Source of the DNA: Alviniconcha marisindica
Taxonomy: Eukaryota > Mollusca > Gastropoda > Provannidae
Direction: 5' to 3'
DNA length: 64,000 bases
NCBI GenBank assembly: GCA_018857735.1
Contig: JABMCL010001257.1
Coordinates: 140,001 to 204,000, forward strand
Of this stretch, positions 28,401-40,100 are shown one piece after another; position 1 is the first letter of the stretch, and the number at the start of each line of letters is the position of its first letter. The position numbers were made by a program, and so were the translations under genes. The notes under the pieces are model-generated. The model did not search any database and was not told the DNA's origin. It was given only the letters and a program-made list of their open reading frames with translations.

Positions 28401-28972
28401 GAATGCAACCTGCACAACAGATCAGAACCAGTTCAACTGGTCACCTACTGGTCATAGGACACTATGGCTACTAGCAGATTGTTGGACTTAGAGAGTTGCT
28501 CCTGGCAGCCAGTCTCATTAGGCCTAAATGATAAACACTGAAGCAGTTGGTTCATTTCAGTTCAAGTTGATGCCTACAGGTTTGAGTAATCACAGATTAT
28601 GCTCCCCACCCATCTTTCTGAAGTTTCCCCAGCACTGTGGGTAACATGTAGCCTAAGTGTAAGTCTGTAAAACATCATAACAAAAATAGACAAAAACATT
28701 ATAATTGAAAGGTTTTGTTTTTGTTTTTTAATACTGTTATTGTATTAAACTTGTATTATTGTTCTTTAGCTCTAGTCAGTCTAGATGAATAACTTGCTGA
28801 AGACATGAATTTTTATATTTTGCAGAACATGAGCTAGTGTGAGTGGCAGTAAACAGCTTGGTCATTGGGTGTGAGCCACATCACCTTGCCTAGTTTTTAT
28901 CAGCACTGACAGCAAGTCAGCTGTGATGATTTGCCTGCGCTGGCCTGGGGCGTGACACAGCACAAGACCATC
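25421..28972. other. AT-rich intergenic or 5' UTR region, no gene recognised
   Basis: A diverged direct repeat of about 180 bp is visible at 25,800-26,060 (GGAATGGAAAGAG, then ACAGCCATGGTTCTGGTATC and its variant). Short TA repeats lie at 26,095 and 28,231-28,250. One minus-strand frame at 27,809-28,060 is open for 83 codons but I recognise no domain. The UBE3B promoter and 5' UTR probably lie here or further upstream. Confidence 0.4.
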
Positions 28973-29089
28973 ATGTTCAGCCGCGTGGATCCTAAAAAAG
29001 AGAAGGAGCAGTTCCTGGAGCAGGCCAAGGTTCTGAGAGAGAGCAGAGCAGGCAAAGTGCAGCAGGAAAAAGCTGCAGTCACCATACAG
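28973..29089 (+). CDS. UBE3B: UBE3B exon 1 (start codon, IQ motif start)
   Basis: ATG at 28,973 opens MFSRVDPKK, a charged helix, and AAVTIQ. Family members also start Met-Phe. The frame is open a little upstream, but no earlier ATG fits. The exon ends phase 0 at CAG followed by GCAGGG, a GC donor. No GT donor preserves the IQ motif. Confidence 0.85.
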
Positions 29090-31124
29090 GCAGGGCTGCC
29101 ATTTCACTCAGGGCTTTTTTTCTTCTTCTTTTTTTTGCTGTTGTTTAAACAGTGTTTTTTTGCTTTTTAATTTTTTTAGTTTTGCTCTCATCTTGTTTAA
29201 ACAGTTTGTTTTTTCTGATTTTGCTCTGGGGTTGTTCAAACAGTTTATTTATTCAGATTTTTCTCTGGTGTTGTTTAATTTCTTTAAACAGTTTATTTAT
29301 TCTAATTTTGCTCTGGTGTTGTTTAATTTCTTTAAACAGTTTATTTTTTTCTGGTTTTGCTCAGGTGTTGCTTAATTTCTTTAAACAGTTTATTTATTCT
29401 GGTTTTGCTCAGGTTTTGTTTAATTTCTTTAAACAGTTTATTTATTCTGGTTTTGCTCTGGTGTTGTTTAATTTCTTTAAACAGTTTATTTATTCTGGTT
29501 TTGCTCTGGTGTTGTTTAATTTCTTTAAACAGTTTATTTATTCTGTTTTTGCTCTGGTGTTGTTTAATTTCTTTAAACAGTTTATTTATTCTTTTTGCTC
29601 TGGTGTTGTTTAATTTCTTTAAACAGTTTATTTTTTTCTGGTTTTGCTCTGGTGTTGTTTAATTTTTTTAAACAGTTTATTTATTCTGGTTTTGCTCTGG
29701 TGTTGTTTAATTTCTTTAAACAGTTTATTTATTCTGGTTTTGCTCCAAAGCCAGCACAGTTACTCTGCAGGGAGTGGTGGTGACTCTGCAGTCATTGGTT
29801 TGTTCATCCATTGCTGAGGTTTCCATGAGCTGTTTCCTGGAGTCTGTGCAAGTTCAGCAGCGCGTTATATATTAATATTATTTTAAATGTCACCATGTGT
29901 CCAGCTACAAGAATAGATAGTAACCTAACTATATTGCAAGTGACCGCTGAATTTTATAGTATGCTTGACCAAAGTTCAGTGCTGCTTTGAAAAAAAATGC
30001 AGTTGTGTGTTCCAAAATGCAGTCTTGGATGTTGTTGTTTTTGGTGGGTTTTTCTACAGAAACAGTTTATTTCGTTTTGTAGTATTTTGAGGTGATCTTT
30101 ACTTCAGCCTTGACATTGAAGTTGAATGTTATGTCTTCTAGCAGAGTGAAAGCTCATAATGTTGTATGGCTGCTTTTTGAAATATTGTCTGATGAGATGC
30201 GTAATTTACTTGTTCCTTGCAGGCATTATGTCGGGGATTCCTAGAGAGATCAAGGCTAAAACGGAAAATAAGGTGAACAATACTGAAAGCAAATTGTGTG
30301 CATCATCACCTGCCTCTGCTTTATTTCACATTTTCTGTCTTTGTCTGCCTTTCTATCACCCCAGTGTAGTTTGAACAGTGTGTGGTTATTACAGATCTTA
30401 GAGGTCATGTACAGTATGCTTTTTGTGACTGGTGTTTTTATGATGGTGAAACTAAATTATTTTGCACTTCAGTGTGATTATGAGTCATCTGAGCATAGCT
30501 GCTCTTTTTGTTTGGAGTGTTGAACTGCCACAGTACAGACTCAGAATAGCCTGTCTTTGCTTTGACTGAAGCCTGCTATGTGTCCTTGTAATTTCTGTTC
30601 TAGTCTCCATTGTTCTCTACATCTGTGTCTGTTCCATTCTCCATTGTTATTTACACCTGTGTCAGTTCCATTCTCCATTGTTGTCTATACCTGTGTCTGT
30701 TCCATTCTCCATTGTTCTCTACACCTGTGTCTGTTCCATTCTCCATTGTTCTCTACACCTGTGTCTGTTCCATTTTCCATTGTTCTCTACACCTGCATCT
30801 GTGCAGGGGAGAGATGGACCACGTGCTTTGCATACCAGATGGGGATGGGGACCACTACTCCCCTGTCCTCATACCAGGTAAATTTCAAAGTTCTTTTTCA
30901 GGTAATAAACTGAAATACATATAGGAGATATAGATGTGTGCGTGTGTGTGTTTGTGTGTGTGTGTGTGCATTTCTAGTTCTGGTTCCATTTTAGGTTTGC
31001 AGACACATGCACGCATGCTATCTCAGGCTCACACAATGAACAGAACCTCTCATAGTCATACACTTATGCACTCATGCACACGCACATAGTGACATACAGT
31101 ATGCAAATGTACACATATTATGCA

Positions 31125-31187
<63 letters not shown>

Positions 31188-34100
31188 AGGAGAGGGGGAC
31201 AGTGAGGGGACGTGGGTTTGATGCATAACTGCCTTCACTTTACACAGCGTGCACTTTCTAATGCTCCATGTGTTGTGTAGTATAACGTACCAACAGTCTA
31301 TATATATATGTAATATAAAATTATGTAATTTGTGGTATGATTACAGCCACAGATTTGTATGCAGTCATCCGCAGGTTCCTGGTCATCCTGGATGGAGGAG
31401 TGGTATCGGTTTAAAGGGTGTGGCTTGTGTGTGTGGGTGTGTATGCAGGTTGTAAAGGGTGTGTGTGTGTGTGTGGGGTGTTGGTTGTAAAGGGTGGGCT
31501 GGGGTGATGGTGGAATTGTAAGGTGTGGACTGTGTGTGTTATGGGGGTGCGTGTAGAGTGTGGACTGTGTGTGTTATGGGTGGATGCGTGAGGGTGTGGA
31601 CTGTGTGTTGTGTAGGAGTGCTGTATGCAGGTTGTAAAGGGTGTGGACAATATAGTGTTGTGATGATGTGTGTGTTTCAGTTGTAAAGGGTGTGGACTGT
31701 GTGTGTGTGATGGGGTGTTGTATGCAGGTTTTCAAGGGTGTGGACTGTGTGTGTGTGTAGGAGTGCTGTATGCAGGTTGTAAAGGGTGTGGACTATGTGT
31801 GTGTGATGAGGGGCTGTATGCAGGTTGTAAAGAGGTGTGGACTGTGTGTGCATTTATGTGTGGGAAGGTGCTGTGTAAAGGAGGTGTGGACTGTGTGTGC
31901 ATTTATGTGTGGGAAGGTGCTGTGTAAAGGAGGTGTGGACTGTGTGTGTGTGTAGGAGTGCTGTATGCAGGTTGTAAAGGGTGTGGACTATGTGTGTGTG
32001 ATGAGGTGCTGTATGCAGGTTGTAAAGGGTGTGGACTGTGTGTGTGTGATGGGGTGTTGTATGCAGGTTGTCAAGGGTGTGGACTGTGTGTGTGTGTAGG
32101 AGTGCTGTATGCAGGTTGTAAAGGGTGTGGACTATGTGTGTGTGATGAGGTGCTGTATGCAGGTTGTAAAGGGTGTGGACTGTGTGTGTGTGATGGGGTG
32201 CTGTATGCAGGTTGTAAAGGGTGTGGACTGTGTGTGTGTGATGGGGTGTTGTATGCAGGTTGTCAAGGGTGTGGACTGTGTGTGTGTGATGGGTGCTGTA
32301 TGCAGGTTGTAAAGAGTGTGGACTTGTGTGTGTGTGATGGGGTGCTGTATGCAGGTTGTCAAGGGTGTGGACTTGTGTGTGTGTGATGGGGTGCTGTATG
32401 CAGGTTGTAAAGGGTGTGGACTGTGTGTGTGTGATGAGGTGCTGTATGCAGGTTGTAAAGGGTGTGGACTGTGTGTGTGTGATGGGGTGTTGTATGCAGG
32501 TTGTCAAGGGTGTGGACTGTGTGTGTGTGTAGGAGTGCTGTATGCAGGTTGTAAAGGGTGTGGACTATGTGTGTGTGATGAGGTGCTGTATGCAGGTTGT
32601 AAAGGGTGTGGACTGTGTGTGTGTGATGGGGTGTTGTATGCAGGTTGTAAAGGGTGTGGACTTGTGTGTGTGTGAGGGTGCTGTATGCAGGTTGTAAGGG
32701 TTGGACTTGTGTGTGTGATGGGTGCTGTATGAGGTTGTAAGGTGGACTGTGTGTGTGTGATGGTGCTAGCAGGTTGTAAAGGGTGTGGACTGTGTGTGTG
32801 TGATGGGGTGCTGTATGCAGGTTGTAAAGGGTGTGGACTGTGTGTGTGATGGGTGCTGTATGCAGGTTGTAAAGAGTGTGGACTGTGTGTGTGGATGGGT
32901 GTTGTATCAGGTTGTAGGGTGTGGACTGTGTGTGTGTGTGAGGGTGCTGTATGCAGGTTGTAAAGGGTGTGGACTATGTGTGTGTGATGGGTGCTGTATG
33001 CAGGTTGTAAAGGGTGTGGACTGTGTGTGTGTGATGAGGGTGCTGTATGCAGGTTGTAAAGGGTGTGGACTTGTGTGTGTGATGGGTGCTTGTATGCAGG
33101 TTGTAAAGGTGTGGACTTTTGTGTGTGATGGGTGCTGTATGCAGGTTGTAAAGGGTGTGGACTATGTGTGTGTGTGATGGGTGCTGTATGCAGGTTGTAA
33201 AGGGTGTGGACTTGTGTGTGTGATGGGTGCTGTATGCAGGTTGTAAAGGTGTGGACTGTGTGTGTGTGATGGGGTGCTGTATGCAGGTTGTAAAGGGTGT
33301 GGACTGTGTGTGTGTGATGGAGGTGCTGTATGCAGGTTGTAAAGGGTGTGGACTGTGTGTGTGTGATGGGGTGTTGTATGCAGGTTGTAAAGGGTGTGGA
33401 CTGTGTGTGTGTGATGGGGTGTTGTATGCAGGTTGTAAGGGTGTGGACTGTGTGTGTGTGATGGGGTGTTGTATGCAGGTTGTAAAGGGTGTGGACTGTG
33501 GGGTGTGTGATGGGGTGCTTGTATGCAGGTTGTAAAGGGTGTGGACTGTGTGTGTGTGATGAGGTGCTGTATGCAGGTTGTAAAGGGTGTGGACTATGTG
33601 TGTGTGATGGGTGTGTATGCAGGTTGTAAAGGGTGTGGACGTGTGTGTGTGATGTGTGATGCAGGTTGTAAAGGGTGTGGACTGTGTGTTTATGTGTTGA
33701 GCATTGACAGGGTTTGAGACGCTGTGTGTGGCATGCTGTAGCCACCGACTGTTGTGATAGGGGTGTTGAATCAGGTTGTCAAGGGTGTACTGGGTGTTGA
33801 TACGGGTGTTGAGCCCGGGGTTTAAAGGGTGTGGACCCGGGTGTTAGAAACAGAGCTGTTAGAGTTAGGGGGGTGTTGAACCAGAGGTGTTGAGACCAGG
33901 TGTAATAGCACCAGAGCTGTTAGAGATTAGGCATGTTACAACCAGAGCTGTTAGAGATTAGGGGTGTTACAACCAGAGCTGTGAGAGACCAGGGTGTTAG
34001 ACACCAGAGCTGTTAGAGACCAGGGTGTTAGACACCAGAGCTGTTAGAGACCAGGTGTTAGACACCAGAGCTGTTAGAGACCAGGGTGTTAGACACCAGA

Positions 34101-37100
34101 GCTGTTAGAGACCAGGGGTGTTACAACCAGAGCTGTTAGAGACCAGGGTGTTAGACACCAGAGCTGTTAGGGACCAGGGTGTTAGACACCAGAGCTGTTA
34201 AAGGGGGTAGAAACCAGAGGTTGTTAGACACCAGAGCTGTTAGAGACCAGGGCAAGACTGTGAGAAGTGTTAGACACCAGAGCTGTTAGAGACCAGGGTG
34301 TTAGACACCAGAGCTGTTAGAGATTAGGGTGTTACACCAGAGCTGTTAGAGACCAGGGTGTTGACACCAGAGCTGTTAGAGACCAGGGTGTTAACACCTT
34401 TTAGGGGTGTTGAGACAATTGCCGAGCTGTTAGAGACCAGGGTGTTAGACCCAGAGGCTGTTAGAGACCAGGGTTAGACACCATGGGGTTTGAGAACATT
34501 GAGAGTCCAGTGCTTAATGACGGGACCAGGGGTGTTGACCGGAGACGTTAAAGACCAGGGGCTGGGGACTTTGGGAACATTAGAGTCCAGTGCCTTAATG
34601 ACGGGACATAGGGGTGTTGGGGACTGGAGACGTTAGAGACCAGGGGTGTTGGGGACTGGAGACATTAGAGACCAGGGGTGTTGGGACTGGAGACGTTAGA
34701 GACCAGGGGTGTTGGGACTGGAGACGTTAGAGACCAGGGGTGTTGGGGACTGGAGACGTTAGAGACCAGGGGTGTTGGGGACTGGAGACAGTTAGAGACC
34801 AGGGGTGTTGGGACTGGAGACGTTAGAGACCGGGGGTGTTAGGGACTGGAGACGTTAGAGACCAGGGGTGTTGGGGACTGGAGACGTTAGAGACCAGGGG
34901 TGTTGGGACTGGAGACGTTAGAGACCAGGGGTGTTGGGACTGGAGACGTTAGAGACCAGGGGTGTTTGGACTGGAGACGTTAGAGACCAGGGGTGTTTGG
35001 ACTGGAGACGTTAGAGACCAGGGGTGTTGGGACTGGAGACGTTAGAGACCAGGGGTGTTGGGACTGGAGACGTTAGAGACCAGGGGTGTTGGGACTGGAG
35101 ACGTTAGAGACCAGGGGTGTTGGGACTGGAGACGTTAGAGACCAGGGGTGTTGGGACTGGAGACGTTAGAGACCAGGGGTGTTGGGACATGGAATATAGG
35201 CGCTAGGGCTCAGGGACTGGAGAATTTTGTTGATAATATTTGGACATGCTATGCCTCACTGGCGATGACCAAGGCCCACGTGTTGCCATGGTTATGGTGA
35301 CTACACCAACCGCTAATTAAAACCAAAGAATTTGTGACTGTGTTTAGACATGCTATGCCTCACTGGCGATGACCAAGGCCCACGTGTTGCCATGGTTATG
35401 GTGACTACACCAACCGCTAATTAAAACCAAAGAATTTGTGACTGTGTTTAGACATGCTATGCCTCACTGGCGATGACCAAGGCCCACGTGTTGCCATGGT
35501 TATGGTGACTACACCAACCGCTAATTAAAACCAAAGAATTTGTGACTGTGTTTAGACATGCTATGCCTCACTGGCGATGACCAAGGCCCACATGTTGCCA
35601 TGGTTATGGTGACTACACCAACCGCTAATAAAACCAAAGAATTTGTGACTGTGTTTAGACATGCTATGCCTCACTGGCGATGACCAAGGCCCACGTGTTG
35701 CCATGGTTATGGTGACTACACCAACCGCTAATTAAAACCAAAGAATTTGTGACTGTGTTTAGACATGCTATGCCTCACTGGCGATGACCAAGGCCCACGT
35801 GTTGCCATGGTTATGGTGACTACACCAACCGCTAATTAAAACCAAAGAATTTGTGACTGTGTTTAGACATGCTATGCCTCACTGGCGATGACCAAGGCCC
35901 ACGTGTTGCCATGGTTATGGTGACTACACCAACCGCTAATTAAAACCAAAGAATTTGTGACTGTGTTTAGACATGCTATGCCTCGCTGGCGATGACCAAG
36001 ACCCACGTGTTGCCATGGATCAAGCAGCTGAAGGATTTGCTGTGGATCTGTTGCACCTGCTTGAAGACCTTGAAGGTGAGAGCATGTGTGTCCATTCTGG
36101 CAGAGGTCTGGATGAAAACTTGATGAGCAGATGTGTATAATATGTATATGACTTAGTGCCAAAAGGTGTGCATGAAAGCAGGACAAGGGGGGTAGAAAAT
36201 AAAGTTGATGATACATTGAAACTAGTTGTGTTTTTAGAATGTGCACAATGCTAGGAAAGATTTCTTAAAAGCAAAAGATAAAAACTTCTGCACTTTTGGA
36301 GATATTTGCTGACAAGGGTCATAAAAGGCCGCATAGATAACATGCATGGTTCATTGTGTCTTCAGTTTTGCACAAGTATGCACAAAATCAAGTCACACTA
36401 TTAGTACACATCTCGCCTACTATGTTTGTGCCAAATTTTGTACACTCATATAATTTAACACATGATTGTGACATGTTGATTGTTATATCTGATGGGCGAC
36501 ATAAACCCATAACTCAACATTTTTTTATATAACAAGTAACACACCCTTTCATGCAATATACTATAAGCAGCCATACAAGTGCATGCAAAAACACAGTGAG
36601 AAGATTTTTTCTCAGTTTGCATTTAATAAAAAGTCATTAAAATTAAATGAAACAAAATTCTGTATTACATCAGTATTACAACAGTATTACAACAAAATAA
36701 CATTTCCCCAATTTTTAGCATAGAAAACATTCTGCTTGCTTAGATCAGTCTAACAAAAACAAATCAGAATGACCTGATTTTATCAAGGTAATTTACATTA
36801 ACAATTAAGTCCAGACCCCCCCCCCCCCCCCCCCAGCTCTTCAAGATGTGGATTCTCTGCGCCCAGCCTCTGTCTGTACCGTCTGCAACTGTCTGTGTTT
36901 GATGTTTTCCTCCTTGCTGTACCACTTGGCTCAGGAGTATGCTCAGTTCCGCATATCCTGGTCATGTCAATGAATTTGAAGTGTTATGAATCCGAAATTA
37001 TTAACCCAATAGCCAGCAACTGTCCCAATACTCATATGCTCAGTACAAACATGTCAAACCTATGCACCATGACTTCTACACAAATCAGTACTCAGTTCTC

Positions 37101-40100
37101 AGAACTGCTGTTAATAATACTTACTAACATCTGCTGGACTTAATTAAACTTTAAAAGTTTCATGTTTTACATCATGTTACAACAACAGTTGTGTGGCAAA
37201 CATGACGTCTGACATAACTTTCAGGACGAAAATTACTTCCAGAAAATAAACTGGAACTTCGTCATTCTCGCTCAGTTAACAAAGTATTCAAGCAACACCA
37301 CTAAACAGTCACAAAAAGAATGCACTTAGACAATTTTGATAAATTGAATCACCTGAATCAACAGTTGCACGTAAGATTTACAAGATATTGCCTTGTCGTA
37401 ATAAAATTCTTCACGCTGTGCTCGGCTAAGTATCAAAAAAATGGGTTTCAAATCTTCGGCGCGGGAAGATGCCACTTTTCACAGTACTTTCATTTTGCAC
37501 ACCCAAATTGGCGGAAAAGTTGAAAATATTCTCAATAAACTCCTGAAAAAGCGCACAGTGCATGTTCTACATCAGATTCATGTATGTATGTCAGACCACT
37601 GAAGGAGACTACAACACACCTTTCAATGTTTCCGAACAAAGACACACCATGCGGTCGGGAGAATGAAGGCATTCAGGAAAGGTCACGTGACGTGCCGGAT
37701 GTTGTCGATAAAAAAGAGACTGCTTTCTTCTTTGTTTTGTACAAAATATTAGATATCTTGTAGGGACGTCAGATGTTACGACAATATCAAATGATCGGGG
37801 AAATATTCTTCAGATTTCGTGCAAAACTTCGCTGAAAACCCCCCAAGTATTGCTGTGTAGTGCAAATGCATGGATCGGAACACATGCGGTGTTTCCAGTG
37901 ATTCCGAAGTGATGCTGTCGTTTTTCGGTTCAAAGTTTTCAGTTCAAGTTTACAACACATCTGACGTACCTACAGGGCAAACATTCACGATCAATTGATC
38001 GAATATTGAGTGTTGATGCTATCCGTATTTGTTTCCATTACCGTATTTGTTTGCCAGCAAAGTGACGAAAATCATTCAGTACATGGATGTCCATTTTTGG
38101 CGGTCATTTTTCAGCGCTTTTTCAGTGTGTGATGAATGTATCTTGAAATCAACCACAGCCTGGTTGCTGAAATTATCTGTACTATATATTCATTCATTCA
38201 TGCAAGTACACAACATGACATTTCAAATAAAAACAGTTTTCAACAAGGTTTTATTTTCAACTGAAGTGCATAACCCCTTGCATGCGCACCTTTGACACTA
38301 AGTCATATATATATTTACCATTTCTTTCTTACTAAGTGTGCACTCAAGTGCATGCACTAGCACCACACAAATGTATACATATACACACACACATGTGCAC
38401 TTGCATGTATGTGCGTATGTACCCATACACGCACACATGCAAGCACACAGAGAAACGAACACACAAACACACACACGGACAAAGAAATCACATGGCTATA
38501 TTTCCTCTTTGACACGTATGTACGCACACTCACATACACACACAAGTGCGTGCAGTGTCAACTTGTATTTCTTTTTCTGAGCATTTCTGGCACTGAGTAA
38601 CATTTCTTTGACCTTTCCTTATACTCTACAGCCTGAGAACCACACGGACCTGAAGGCCATCATGGTTCACCTGCGCATGCTGGTCACATTCACCAGCACC
38701 AGCAACTGGACGGCCCTCAGGGTGAAAGCAGGTGAGTGTAGACATGAACTCTGTTGCAGCTGCTGTTCCACTGACTAGACATGAGTTTGTGTTGTCGACT
38801 CTGTTGCTGCTGCTGTTCCACTGACTAGACATGAGTTTGTGTTGTCGACTCTGTTGCTGCTGTTCCACTGACTAGACATGAGTTTGTGTTGTCGACTCTG
38901 TTGTTGCTGCTGTTCCACTGACTAGACATGAGTTTGTGTTGTCGACTCTGTTGCTGCTGTTCCACTGACTAGACATGAGTTTGTGTTGTCAACTCTGTTG
39001 CTGCTGTTCCACTGACTAGACATGAGTTTGTGTTGTCGACTCTGTTGTTGCTGCTGTTCCACTGACTAGACATGAGTTTGTGTTGTCAACTCTGTTGTTG
39101 CTGCTGTTCCACTGACTAGACATGAGTTTGTGTTGTCAACTCTGTTGCTGCTGTTCCACTGACTAGACATGAGTTTGTGTTGTCAACTCTGTTGCTGCTG
39201 TTCCACTGACTAGACATGAGTTTGTGTTGTCGACTCTGTTGCTGCTGCTGTTCCACTGACTAGACATGAGTTTGTGTTGTCAACTCTGTTGTTGCTGCTG
39301 TTCCACTGACTAGACATGAGTTTGTGTTGTCGACTCTGTTGTTGCTGCTGTTCCACTGACTAGACATGAGTTTGTGTTGTCGACTCTGTTGCTGCTGTTC
39401 CACTGACTAGACATGAGTTTGTGTTGTCAACTCTGTTGTTGCTGCTGTTCCACTGACTAGACATGAGTTTGTGTTGTCAACTCTGTTGCTGCTGTTCCAC
39501 TGACTAGACATGAGTTTGTGTTGTCAACTCTGTTGTTGCTGCTGTTCCACTGACTAGACATGAGTTTGTGTTGTCAACTCTGTTGTTGCTGCTGTTCAAC
39601 AGACTGGATGTAGTGTGTGTTGATGTGAACTCTGTTGCTGCTGTTCCGTAGACTGGACTTGGGGGCAGGGAGTTCTTAGAGCATCAGGTCTGGCATGCTG
39701 CAGATGCTGGTTCCACTCTCTGGTACAACAAGAGCTATTTCTCCTAGACTTATACTTCAGTGCAGACTCTCTGATGGTATTTGCACAGCCCCCATGTGCA
39801 GTCACCAGCGTCTGTGTGCAGTCATCAGCATCAGTGTGCAGTCACCAGCATCTGTGTGCAGTCACCAGCGTCTGTGTGCAGTCACCAGCATCTGTGTGCA
39901 GTCACCAGCGTCTGTGTGCAGTCACCAGCGTCAGTGACAGCATCTGTGTGCAGTCACCAGCATCTGTGTACAGTTGCCAGCATCTTTGTGCAGTCACCAG
40001 CATCTGCGTGCAGTCACCAGTGTCTGTGTGCAGTCACCAGTGTCTGTGTACAGTCACCAGCATCTGTGTACAGTCACCAGCGTCTGTGTGCACATTCAAG

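Noticed and set aside
31854..33745. His/Thr-rich 413- and 217-codon minus-strand frames
   Set aside because: Complement of the 48-bp GT-rich array in UBE3B intron 4.
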